A stretch of 64,000 bases of DNA from Moringa oleifera (lineage: Eukaryota; Streptophyta; Magnoliopsida; Brassicales; Moringaceae), in the NCBI GenBank assembly GCA_021397835.1, contig JAJFZO010000896.1, positions 6,674,501-6,738,500 on the forward strand. Reading direction: 5' to 3'. Shown here piece after piece: positions 26,311-43,150 of this stretch. The notes beneath the pieces were generated by a model that worked only from the letters and a program-made list of their open reading frames with translations, had not been told where the DNA came from and did not search any database. A program made the translations under genes and the position numbers. Numbering within the stretch: position 1 is the stretch's first letter; every line of letters begins with the position of its first letter.

Positions 26311-26814
26311 ATGGCTCATATTTCACCATCTGCTCCCCCCCTTAGTCCCTCTGTAAGTGCCTGCCCTTGCCATGAACCCCAACACCCTGCAGCCGTCAAC
26401 TTCAACGTCATGGTTGTTGTGGCTGCCATGTTATGTGCCTTGGTTTGTGCTCTGGGCCTCAACTCTACCTTACAGTGTGTGATTCAATGCACACTTCGAG
26501 CACTCAATGGGCCAAGAGAGTGGGTTGCCTCTCGTAGAATAAACTCTGGTCTTAAGAGGAAAGACATGGTAGCCTTGCCTACATCAACATATGCCCATCC
26601 TGGTTCGCCATCTTCGCCATCTGGTTGTGCCATTTGCCTCGCAGACTTCCTGGATGGAGAGAGGATACGAGTGCTGCCCAATTGCAACCACTGGTTCCAC
26701 GTCGCTTGCATCGATAAGTGGCTGCTCTCTCACTCTTCTTGCCCAACCTGCCGGAATAGGCTCAAATCCAGTGATTCTGTGCCCTCTTTAGATCAGATTG
26801 TTATTACAGGCTAG
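26311..26814 (+). CDS. ATL-family RING-H2 E3 ubiquitin ligase (DAF/ATL72-like)
   Basis: Intronless, 167 residues from ATG 26311, which has a strong context (GCCATGG). In-frame upstream ATGs at 26224 and 26251 would add up to 29 residues; I prefer 26311 because ATL proteins have short N-termini. Residues 33-50 (VMVVVAAMLCALVCALGL) form one membrane segment, followed by NSTLQCVIQC, a basic region with the ATL GLD-like motif (SGLKRKDMVALP), and a RING-H2 finger at residues 106-147 (CAIC-x15-C-x-H-x2-H-x2-C-x10-CPTC). Trp follows IDK, as needed for E2 contact. Family knowledge: ATLs are membrane-bound E3 ligases in defence, hormone and development; the AMLCALVCALGLNS signature resembles the ATL72/DAF clade (anther dehiscence), but that assignment is tentative. 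The ORF at 26157-26345 overlaps in another frame and could act as an upstream ORF. Confidence 0.88.
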   Translation: MAHISPSAPPLSPSVSACPCHEPQHPAAVNFNVMVVVAAMLCALVCALGLNSTLQCVIQCTLRALNGPREWVASRRINSGLKRKDMVALPTSTYAHPGSPSSPSGCAICLADFLDGERIRVLPNCNHWFHVACIDKWLLSHSSCPTCRNRLKSSDSVPSLDQIVITG

Positions 26815-27864
26815 TGAAGTCGCATCATTAATCTTTGCTCCAACTTTTCTTTTCCTTTCTTTTATCTTCTCTTCTCTGTTTTCCTCTTATTTTCTGAGAA
26901 GATCATGCAGAATTAATTTGCTAGCTTCTGCTCTACGATTTTGTACAGACTTGATGGATATCCAGGTGGTTTATTAGAGGTTCTAAAACTAGTCTCTAAC
27001 TCCATTAGATGAATAATTGAAATTCCATATTAACAGTAATATTATGATCTGTGTTGCAACCCTTGCATACAAATGGTAATTATTTTTCTTAAGAAGGAAC
27101 CAGATAATCAATGGGTACATTCCAAATTAACATTACGTTCAGGATTTATGAATGCAATTTAAAACCTTATATGAGTTTTTTTAATAATATTACATTTCTT
27201 TCATATCTTTTGAATTTGCAAGTTCCTAAAAGTTCTAAATAAATGTATTTTACAATCATCAGTTTAAAAAAAAAAAAAGGTAAGTACTTGAAATTGTACC
27301 AATCAATAAAAAATATTTTTACTCCTTGATATACTTAATGATGGACAAATAATGATTGCCATCAATGAAAAAAAAAAAAAAACTCTGTTTCCCTGTAGAA
27401 TATACATCCAAGAACTTCTTGAGCCTGCTGTTTATAATTATAAATGAGGACAATTTACAAATTGTTTGATTGAAATGCCATCACTAAAAACCACTACCAT
27501 TTCATGCGGATCCATATAAGATTTAGTGGGCAAAGGTCACAACAACACACAAAACCAAAGCCAAGAAAACGACAAGAGACTGTAGAGTCCCAGTTTGCTC
27601 ATTTACTAAGCGCACTAGATGACAAGAAAGAACACATTAGCACCCAGGTTTCCCTTTTTGACCAGGTATCTGTGATTTTACTAGTAACTGTTTACAGGGT
27701 AACAGGGTGAAATAAAAACAGATAATGTAAGCCAATATATATATTCAAGCGGAAGCTTCGCAAGCCAGTTTTACTCCCTATCAACCCAATAGTACTCTGT
27801 CCAACTAAAGTTGTCCTTAGTTTTCTCACAAACACATCGTCTAAAGAATGAAGTAAATGAGAGA
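26815..27864. other. Intergenic DNA between convergent RING and CCT genes
   Basis: It contains the 3' flanks of two convergent genes. Two A-runs (about 27267-27278 and 27368-27381) are the only repeats seen. The reading frame at 27504-27710 has no recognised domain. The stretch next to 27864 is probably the CCT 3' UTR. Confidence 0.6.
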
Positions 27865-32774
<4,910 letters not shown>

Positions 32775-35575
32775 TCCTCCCTCCACCGGTCTCTGGAAAG
32801 GGTATAGTTTGGAGCTTGAAGGTGCTTCTGAATTTTTAAAGACGGAGGAGAGAAACCTAAATAGAATATGGTTTGCTAACTACTTGTACGATCCCGTACA
32901 GAGTTCTGCTTGGTTCCATCTTCCTATAGCTCAGCTTTTTAATTTGTAATATTAGAGTTATATGCCATATCCTTGTTCTGCTTGGTTTTATCTTCCCACA
33001 TTAAGTTCTTAATTTTCAATATCAAAGTTATTTGCCATAATATACCAATAAGATTTTCTTTTCTTTTTTTAAAGGAAATAACAATAATAATTTTTAAAAA
33101 TAAAAATTATTCAATGCCGCATTGTAAGTTAGATTTAGGTTGTGTGGGGCCTATAATTAATCAAATTTACATTGTAAATAAATTTAATATGAATGTGAAC
33201 TAAATGTGATGCAAAATTCAATTCTATACTTAATATTTTATTTCTAAATCCCCACCAACAAAATCACATGATCCATTCATAATTTCAAATGTTAATTGAT
33301 TTGATTAATTTCTACTTATTTTCATAAGATATAAATCCACTTTTAAAAAAAATTTGTTTAGTATAATATATTTAGATACCAAAATACTAAAAAAAATGTC
33401 TGAATTGATTTTTTGTGTAAAAAACTCACTCAAAGCAGTATTTTTTTTTTAATATATTGACCTTTATGTGGTAAACTCAATGAAAGAGTCTTGATCTCAC
33501 AAAATAATCTCCAAAAACCGCACAATTTTTTTGTTTTTGATTTTCCCTTAAAACGTTTGCTCTAATCCTCAGGTATTACCATGCTAATCAAATTATAAGA
33601 TTTTCAAATGGAACATGTTAGGTAACCAAACCTTAAGCTATTACCTCCCTTTTCATGTTTAGGCTGATATTGTTTTTCAAATCACTTTAAAAACACCTGA
33701 AATCCATAGGTGAATTCTTAAAATGTTTTTTCTAAACAAAATTGAAATGTTAATGTATTCAAAATTATATTTAAAATATAAAACTTTAAAAATAAAAAAT
33801 TATTGGTATCACAGTTTTAAAACATTCTATAATACGTGCAAAATGTAGAAATTTTTGTTGTTTAATATATATAAGTTAAAATTTTTAAAAAATCATGATT
33901 GAGCATGTTCATGAATGCAAAATTTGAAGATCTGTCAAAAATGAATAATAAATTTTGCAATTAAAACAAGCATGGGAAGTTGAGAGATTAGTAAGGAAAA
34001 CTTAGGTGGCAGTTACTAGTTGTAGAGCAAGCAATGGCAGTGGATTGATTATGACAAGTTAGGTTTGGATGCAAATGGCAACAATGAAATCAAAATTGGT
34101 TGAGTGTAGCTGCTGGTTGTAGACTTAATGTGGTAGGGAAATGTCATTGTAGCCATATCAATGCGATGCTACAGCTGCATATCATAATATTTAATTCAAC
34201 CCCTGGATTTTTTAACCAGGCTATAATCACATTATTTTCTATCAATTTGAATAGTTAATTTTTTAATAAAAATATGTTGTATTTTATTTAAATTTAAATT
34301 TTATAGTTTCAAAGTTTTAATTTGTTTAATTTCAATATTAACTCAAATGGTTAAAAAAATTAATAGTATTTTTATCAGTAAGATATTTTAAAAATAATTC
34401 AAATAAATTTTATGTCATTTAAAGTTTATTTGTTATATTTAAATAATTTTTAATTCATAAACTATTTTTTATAAATATTTAAAATTCTGATAATGTATAA
34501 TTTTTTTAAAAATATTTTAATATTAAAAAAATTTAAAATTATTTATTATAATAACTAAATATTTTTTTAAACGAATCTAAAATTTCAAGTCAAAATTTGT
34601 TTTATAAAATTTTTAATTTAAGTATTTTAATTTTTAAAATTTTAATGAAATTTAAATTGATTGAAAAAATTAAAATAATGATATTTAAATTAAAATTCAT
34701 ATGAAGGTAAAATTTTCTTTTTCATATTCATCAATATATTTTTTTTAAATTTTTTATTGAAAAGTTCAACATCACTCAAATATGGCTTTGATGATGATAA
34801 ATAAGACCCAACTAACAGGTGCTTGTCAGTCACAGTGCTGATACTGTCGTCAGCTGGGGGCATCAATGAGAACCAAGGGGTGTAGGCTTGTAGTTATGAT
34901 AGAGGGCAAGATGGAGGATGCATACATACACATGCATGTGGTTTTTGGACTGTTAGCACTTGCACCAGTAAAGGCAGCATAAAAGAGTCGCCATTAACCT
35001 TTTATCTCAAATTAACTTCATAATTTCACCAATTGTATATAATCATCAGGGAGAAAGAACTTTTTCTTCTTTCTTTTTGAAGTTAGCAGAAAGGCAAAAT
35101 GACTATTTCACTTGAATATCCTTCCATGTTTACTGCTCATATTACCCTCTCTATCTCTCAGATCATGTAAACAAGCATTCATCCACAAAAAGAATGATTG
35201 TTAGAGGGAGAATGGTGATAACATTGACCTAACCCTTTGTGCCTGCAATTCTAGCATTGACTCTCAACCGATCCAGGGATGGTGAGAAGCAAGATAACAT
35301 AGATATCTTGAACTTTAGCAGCAACAAAATGCAGTGTCACTAGAGATAACTGGTGACGCACCATAATAACAAGGTGACCTAAGCCAGCTTCAAGATGCTA
35401 TACCCAGTAAAATCAGCAAAACTGAGTATCAGATGTCACTGTTTAAAATGACATATTATCAGCTGAATTGATTAAACAGAGCAGTTCTAAACGTAAGGTG
35501 TGCACTACAATGACATCATTTCCCATATACCTTCTTACATGTCATTGGTTGTGCTCAACCAAATTTGACATCTGA
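32775..35575. other. Intergenic DNA between CCT and the RRM gene
   Basis: The first roughly 150 bp are the probable CCT promoter and leader (- strand). Positions 33000-34760 are AT-rich, with 34240-34690 resembling the decayed foldback family (CAAGTCAAAATTTG, then ATTTAAGTATTTTAAT). Positions 34800-35560 have mixed composition and include the RRM 3' UTR. No gene is visible. Confidence 0.55.
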
Positions 35576-38500
35576 TCAATACCAGCAATCTGCCACTTCA
35601 TCAGGTTCTTGTAAATACTGCTTCTTTGGGGGTCCAGAAGTTCGTGGATATCCTCCAAATGCATCTTTTCCAGGTTTTGCAATTTCAACATAAATCATCC
35701 TTCCATTGTATATCTAGAACAAGGTAAAAAGAATGAAATCAATCACAAAAGTTAATAAATGTTTCTCCAAGAGAAAACATTGTTTTAGCAGAGAACCTTT
35801 TGATCCATACTCTCCAAGGCAAGCAGGGCATCGTCTTGAGAATTATATTGAACAAATGCATAACCTTTGGACCGTTCAGTGAATTTGTCCTTGACAAGCT
35901 TAACTACCATGCAAAGCAATAATGTTAAGAGACTTAATCCTGTACTGCAACAGATCCAAGGAAATATTTCCAACTGATTCAAAGCCACTTGATGAGTAAT
36001 GAGGAGCAATTATACTTACCCTGAGCTATCTCTCCAAAATTTGAAAATTCCTTCTGCAGACTACTTTCACTTGTCGAATATGGTAAATCTGCAGCTCAAT
36101 TACAAGAAGAAAAAAAGTTTAGGACAAAGTTGCCATAGACGGCCATAATCCCTCTCTTGTCCTCTCATCATCGTGCTAGATATCTAAATCATTTCAGTGT
36201 GATCTTCAGGCCATTTCTGAAGACCCTAGTTCCCTAAGCACTTAAATAAGTAATCTTCTTTCCCTTGTAATTTGAGACATAATACAGCTACATTTTGTAA
36301 TTTCTTGTGATGTGCATCAATTGTACCCCCCAACTGCAGATTGGTACACAAGTAATCCAGTCAATGACCTTATCTCACAGAAGGTATAAAGAGAATATCA
36401 AGATGAGACAAGTAGAAGTATTTAGTAGGCATAGAACGTCTGCTTTGTCCATCACAAACAAAAGGCTGGCTACAAATTCCACCAGGAGATCAAAACTTCT
36501 GCTTTTTTAATCAGGCACCAGGCTCCAAACTAACTTGCCCAATATTCAGATATTAGATGACAGGTCGAAATCACTGATCACATCCAAAAGAAACAACTCA
36601 TCTTTTACTTTACATAACTTACATAATACCTTCATGAAGGAGTTCAACTAGTCATCTTATTGATGATAAAGATGGAGGAAAAAATAGTACTACATAAAAA
36701 AAAGAATGAGAACACCATCCAAAAAGGATTAGAGAATTATTTGAGGTAGTCACTGTATGCAACTTCCAGTGCCACTAAAATCCTAAAAAGAAAATTACAG
36801 GAGAAAATAGGATATAAATTTTTTTGAGTTAATTACATCAATAAAACATGTATTTTATGCACAGCTTCAAATTAGAACCTAAAAAAAAAATTACATCTAT
36901 TAAAGATTTACGTTTTTGTTGGATTTTCAATGTGAGACTTTCATTAATAGTTTTCATAAATACTAATGGTTTTACGCACACACATCATATGCATGTGATA
37001 TTAATTTGTGCAATTGTCCAATTATTCTTTTAAAATACCATCAAAACAAACAAAATATTTTTTCTTTGCATCAAACTTAACAAGAATATGTAAAATATAA
37101 ATATTTAAATAAATTAAAAAATATTTTATTTGTTTTGATAATGTTTAAAAAGGTGTTAAGGTGATTATACAAATAAAGTCACATACATATTACGTGTGTG
37201 CATATAGCTGATAACATTAACGAAAATTATAGACTAGAAATTAACAGAAACGTAAAATTCAAATAAATGCAAATTTTTTTACAGGTCTCGATTTGAGTCT
37301 ATAAGCAAAATACAGGGTTTTTCCCATGTAATTAACCCCATTTTTAAAAATAATCGTGGCATTTACTGAATTCTCTTCGTCTATTCTAGACCACTTGATC
37401 AATGAGAGCTTAGGGCCCAACATCTAATCCACGTGACCCTGAAGTTAACGATCAGAAAACTTTCAGTGGCCCTAAGGGGACATAACATACATATTTGTTT
37501 GCAATTCTTGTTAGATAGAGCCCAAAGAAGATAATTTCTCATGTCATTTCTACAACATATTAGTAAAATTTCCCTATAGCGTCTTGCTAGGCCCAATATA
37601 TTTGTTGGAAGCTACTAAATCTTAAGGTTTTAGCTGCCACTATTTACAATTTTTACTTCTTTCTTGACAACTCATCAAACATCTGATCTAGCTCCAAGGG
37701 TTTTAGGTGATCACACAAATTTTTGCAAGAGTCTAAGCTGAAATAATCCTTCCTACCCCTTTGTTTTAAGGGGAAGGGAAATCCTTAATGTGCATGGCTT
37801 TCCTCTACAATGCCTTGTGAGGACCTCACATTTCAGGCATTTGAATTATCGCAAGTAGACCTCTCATATTTCCTTCAATTGGTGTAATCTTCTAATGAAT
37901 GAACTGATTTCTAATGCTTCAACTTGTTTATCCCCCACCCACCCTTTTTTCCTTCACAAGGCAAATTATCAGACACACTCAAGAAGGCATGTTTCAATTA
38001 TTTGGACAACACCAGATTAACTAAACTAACCAATGAAAATCAGCTAAATGATTTAAGTAATTTTAATTATTTCAAAGTTCTTTTAAAAATTTTTCAAAGA
38101 TGGGGTCCAGGTTTAAGTTTTTCAATTTCTGGGCTTCAGTTTCCAGTTTTAGGTTTTTAGTTCTGTTGAAATAACAAAAACTGAATAAAGTAGGTAATCA
38201 AATTAAAAATACGTAATTATACAAATATGTAAAATATATATTTTGCTTAATATTTTAAGAAATGAAAGTCCTACTAGAGTTTCTTCTTTTCTCTTCGAGG
38301 CATCTATATACTCTGTCTGTCTGTTTGTTTCTCTTTCTTTCTCTCTTCATCGCTCTCTGTGTTACTCAGTACATCAATCCTGACAAGTCAGCCTTCACTA
38401 CCCGGCCACCTTTGCAGCCTCTCACCCTCTTTATCCTACTGGTTGCCCTCTTGCAAATGTATGGTCTTCTTAGACAGCATCAAACCAAACTTTCGGGAAA

Positions 38501-40501
38501 CCTTCAGCATCAGCAACATAAAAGCCCCCAGTCATTACTCTGCTTTTGTTCAGGTTCCATTTATTTGCATCATCACCAAGAAATCTCTAACTGTTTCTCT
38601 CTTTCTTGTCATTGCTATATCGGACCAGATTGAGCAAACTGTCTTCTCTTTCTTCATTAGGCCTGTTCTTCTAGATTTCCTAGTAATCTGATGAACTAAT
38701 TGCAATGACAGCTTGAGATTTTGTGTGCATACCGTTTCATGAATGTGAATTTTTCTCCCCTATTAAAGAACCAAAACTGAATTTCTCAGCTTAAAAGACT
38801 GATTTAAAATCTGTGTAATCAGCGAACCAGAAAATTATCCCATAAATTTTAATGATTAGATTGATCTCGGCACACGCACACCCCTAGAAGCAGGTACAAG
38901 ACTATCACCTTACTTTCCACCCCACTCTCATGGACTGGTAGAGTTACTATTCCTTTATTAGCCTGAAGGTCGTTGGCATTTCTAATTCTACGTTTCTCTT
39001 GACTTGTAATTCATATATCTCAAGTTTCTCATTTGTCTAAGTTTAACACGACAGTATCACTTTAATTACCCCGCACCTAACGATAAGGGTTGATCCAGGG
39101 AGTTCTGGAGAATAGGTAGGTCACATATTATAGTTATGCAAGAGACACCTCCATTATGCAGGGGAATCTATAAACTACAACCACTTAAGTTTTTATTTTG
39201 CCTTCTCCGTCAAAGGAAATGCAAATGACCGGTCTTCCTGTCTTGAAACTACAGGTGCTTCAAGTTCTGTCAATCTGTTAAAAAATGCTGTCTTCTGCAC
39301 GATCAAAAAATTCATTTGAAAACCACAGAACTCACTTTTCCCCTTACTCTTTAGTTTCTTTTGATTGTCTAACTTGTATTGGTATCAAATTGGATCATTA
39401 AGGTTCACTTTTATGGAAGTCATGTAAATTTTTCTCCTTAACTGAAGAGAAATTAACACAAAATTTCAGACTAACTTGTCCTATTCACTTTGATTACACT
39501 AATACAATGGCTATATCCTCTTCAATCTAATCCACTTAATGGATCAAAGAAGAACCTTAAACTATGTATATTGTTTGGTAATCTTAGCTTGACCTGATTA
39601 GATCCTCCGCTCCATGCTAGTCATCCCTAATTCTGGAAACATCTCCACAAAGCTATCAACTATTTCACCTTGCTGTAGGTTCATGATTATATGATCAACA
39701 AAAGAACAGATTATGGAACCTCTTCAAGCACAAGCTACATTCTGAACACTGCAATGATGCAGATGTCCCTAACGTTGATATCAGTATAAACCTAATCCAC
39801 AGTTAATTTCACTACACCAACTGTTGTTACCAATGCATTCAAATTTCATCATGTGTCCTATGTCAGGTCAACATATATTTCCCCTCACACATTTCGTTTT
39901 CAAGATTAGGAAAAACTATCCCTCAGAAGATCCTATGTAGTTCATACTCGCTATTAATCTACTCCAACATTTCAGTGGCTGTAACTCTACCAAACTGAAA
40001 ATTCAATCTGTCGCAATGCATCTATCCAGATATTCTTCCATTTCAAAACTAAAAAGCTTCCCTTCTCGCATTCCTTTTTATGCCTCGTTTTCTTGCACAA
40101 ACACACACACACACACACATATGCACAAAAACATATGCATAGAAAATAACCATGTTAACCTACATATCAAGCTTCATCCTTGAGATGGAAAGTACGACAC
40201 TAGAGGCATAAATGACGGTTAGTTGGGCCAAACCGCAAAATTCAACAAACTAAGGAGAGCAGAGGAGCAAAGACACAAATATGAGAAAATCCGGGAGTAA
40301 AATGAATCAGACCCATTGAAAAAAGACGGAATAATTAAATGGAGAACTCAAAGAGATGCTGTTCTTACTTCTAACTATGATTCTGCTGGCAAGAGGGAAG
40401 TTGAAGAATGATGCTCTCAGCGTCAATGTCCCACGGTTCGTAGGATTTGTGACAGAAGTCACAGTGCTTGGTGAAGGGAAAGGCACAGTTGTCGCCCACA
40501 T
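35576..40501 (-). CDS. RRM-type RNA-binding protein, probably organelle-targeted (At4g20030-like)
   Basis: Four exons on the - strand: 40369-40501, 36020-36088, 35797-35903, 35576-35713. They sum to 447 nt, 148 residues; phases fit exactly (split Asn, Val codons) and all introns are GT-AG. Intron 1 is 4280 bp. The first roughly 38 residues are rich in Ser/Thr/Pro with few acids (MWATTVPFPSPSTVTSVT...), like a plastid or mitochondrial transit peptide. One RRM follows: RNP2 IIVRNL (41-46) and RNP1 KGYAFVQY (80-87), then a short tail rich in Pro/Lys ending VADCWY. Family knowledge: single-RRM organelle proteins help editing, splicing or stabilise transcripts; the actual target is unknown. RNP2 has Ile where an aromatic residue is usual, which could weaken RNA stacking. 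Its position in the block matches Arabidopsis At4g20030. The internal frame around 35785-36009 is only part of it. Confidence 0.88.
36826..37338. mobile_element. Foldback MITE inside RRM intron 1
   Basis: The left end (GAGTTAATTACAT, ATGTATTTTATGCA, CTTCAAATTAGAACCT...) is inversely repeated at the right end (GGGTTAATTACAT, CTGTATTTTGCTTATA, CTCAAATCGAGACCT...). The complementarity continues through ACGTTT(T/C)TGTT, ACACACA(T/C), and ATCAAAACAAA(C/T)AAAATATTTTTT. The arms are about 235 bp each with almost no loop, so the element is nearly a full palindrome. No coding capacity. Clear target duplications were not found. It lies in the sense of a transcribed intron. Confidence 0.8.
40100..40119. 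repeat. (CA)n microsatellite
   Basis: Ten AC dinucleotides, about 250 bp downstream of the RRM exon 1 donor in the transcribed sense, inside intron 1. Confidence 0.9.
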
Positions 40502-40703
40502 GGTACTTCAAGCAAGAGAGATAAACCATAACTAAGTTCCCTAAAGGTCGCAGCCAGAACTTATAAGGCCGCGCTTTGTGTCCAAAGCATATTGTTGGGT
40601 ACTGCCCTTGTGGGACACAGAAACAAGTGCATCCTTCAGGCTGTACCAGATATCAATTTATTTTATGTTCTTATTTAGTGTCAGTATTAGTATCTACTAA
40701 TAT

Positions 40704-43150
40704 TAGCATCGGCAACGGGTCGGGTTCGTTTGCCCTGAAAATGTAAGGCCTAAGTCTGCCTTCTGTTAAAGTTTGACAGGTTTTTTTCATTCAACAGGTC
40801 AAATCAAATTGTTCGTTAAAAATATACAACCTATGATTTTAATCGCAAGGTTAATGTATTAGATTTTATTTAGATTATTTATAAGCTCTAAACAGATTTT
40901 ATATGATTTGTATTTGAATTTTATAGAGTTTGATATATATCTTATATAATTTTTATATGAATTTTACACATACGTAGATTTATATCTTATGAATTATGTT
41001 ATAAAGTAAATAATATAAATAAAAAATAATTTACACATAACTTTAAATAAATATCTATTTAATTAAATAATTAAAATCTTACGGAATTTATCAATACTAT
41101 AAGATGAGTATATCTCAATTAGGTTCTATTTACTCATTTGTTAATTCACATGTATTTTTTAATTTTACTATCCAAACAAAAATATTTTTAAATTAAAAAA
41201 ATTATATAAAATTATATCTATGACATAATTTTTGATTTTTTAAAAAATAAGTACCATTATATATAACTCGATACATATTAATATTTTTTAATTGTTATGT
41301 CATATCTTCCTATTTTGCATTGTATTCATTTGTTTGCTAGAACCCAATCCTTTAAATATGTAAATGTTTTGATTTTAGGATGTGTCAAACTCATTTTTGC
41401 GTATGGAAAAACTTGACTACTAGCATTGAAAGTTGATTCGGATACTAAGTTGGAAGTAGGTGTAGTTAGTATATCAAAGATTATGACAGAGAGTACAAGA
41501 TACTTGCATCCATATGTTTTTCATCAAACCAATATATTAAAATTATTATTTTCGTATTTTAATAAGGGGTGATGAAGTTAACATTTTAACTCTATTTCGT
41601 TGCTTGAATATGTATTGTTTAATAAAATTTTTTTACTTTTGAAATAATTATAAATAAAATTTTGAAAAAAAAGAAAAAGATGATGATTTTGAACTAGACG
41701 AAGTGTCTCTAGATAATTTATTAAGAGCAATTCTTTGTTTATAATGATCACAAAATATCAATACTATAGTATTTATAAAAAATAAAAAAGATATTATTTT
41801 TTTATCATTATTATATATTATTTCTAACTATGATTGTAAATCTTTCTTTTTATATCTAGGATCAATAACAATCTTTATTAAAGATATTTATAAAATATTT
41901 ATCGATTTTTTTCTCATTTAAGTTATTATAATTGAGAATATTTCTCTATTAAAATATTGTTGAATGTATAATAAACATTAATTAGTTGAATTAAAAATAT
42001 GACAACCAGTAAGATTATATATAGAACATAAAATTTTTATAGTAGTATAAAAAAGTTTAAGAAAATTTTTAATTACTTGAACAACTTTCTGATCATAATC
42101 TAAAGGTTGTGTAATACGTAATTATTTACATGAAGAGTGACTCAATATGATACAAATTTAAAACATCTTCATATTTTATTGACAATTTTAACATGTCATA
42201 ACTGGAATTCCATCTATGTAGTACATCGATATCAATATTTTTTTTATATAATTTTTCATAACATTTAAAATATAATTCATGTTTAACTTGATTTGAATCA
42301 ATATAATGAGCTCTATATCTAATTTTTGAAATAGAGCCACATAAAAATACAAACCATTTTGAGCAATTCAATGTAAACGAGCACAATAAGGAAATCTAAA
42401 CAACAACCTACTAAGTGGTTATTGTAATTAACCATGCAAAAATTCTTCGACCACAAATTATTATTGACATTATTTGATATTAAAAAAATATTTTTTTCAT
42501 TAATTATTTTTACTTTTTTATATTGTTGAGAATATTATTTTCATTGATAAAACTAATGTGAGGTGTTTCAACCATGAAAAATAAAATAATTCTCTTACTC
42601 AAATCCCAATTACTATCTACGTGATAAGTAGTTGAAGAAAGAAAACTTATTTGATTAGTTAAGGTTCCCATACCAAAAGTTAAATAAAATTTTCCATCAA
42701 ACTTTTTTTAAAAAATTATTAAAATTATATTTTTCATGTAAAAAGTTTATCATTATATTTCTTTTAATAATAAAAGCAAAAAATCTTTTATATTGAAGAT
42801 TTAGTCATTTTTGAATTATCTTATTTAAATCATGTTTTTCTATAAAAGTAAATAGTTGTTCTACTTTAATAATATAATCAACTAATTTAAAATGTACATG
42901 TGATTCATTATATGAAAATATGCTTAAATTACCATGATATCTACATTATGTTTTACTTCAACAATTTTTATGATGTCATTTGAAATTACTTGTACCTCCA
43001 TTAGAAATACAAGTGAGAAGTTTACCACATATTTTATATTTTTCTTTTAATTCATTCCTATGATCATCTCTGTTGTTATTTTTGCTTTATCACAACGGTT
43101 CAAAATAAAGGATGTTAATTTTTTAAAATATCTGATATTAACATCACTAC
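40704..43150 (-). pseudogene. Degraded hAT-superfamily transposase
   Basis: Reading the - strand from about 43010 downwards gives, in broken frames: a BED zinc-finger remnant (NGGTSNFK, stop, HHKNC, near 42960-43010), RWNSSYDML (in 42126-42386), IDPRYKK (about 41845-41870) and ILTTPTSNLVSESTF (about 41420-41480). These are hAT marks in the expected order: BED finger, catalytic-core segment, DPRYK, C-terminal dimerisation motif. Several stops and frameshifts make it inactive. TAGCATCGGCAACGGGTCGG at 40704 resembles the common plant hAT terminus (TAGGGRTGGCAACGGG); a matching far end was not found, so the right border is approximate. Confidence 0.8.

Noticed and set aside
34140..34190. Short imperfect palindrome near TGTAGCC...GATGCTACAGCTGCA
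   Set aside because: Too short and imperfect to claim a miRNA precursor or MITE.
38262..38691. Two overlapping frames of 110-123 residues on the + strand
   Set aside because: They lie antisense inside RRM intron 1, are rich in Leu/Ser/Cys from CT-rich DNA, overlap each other, and show no domain.
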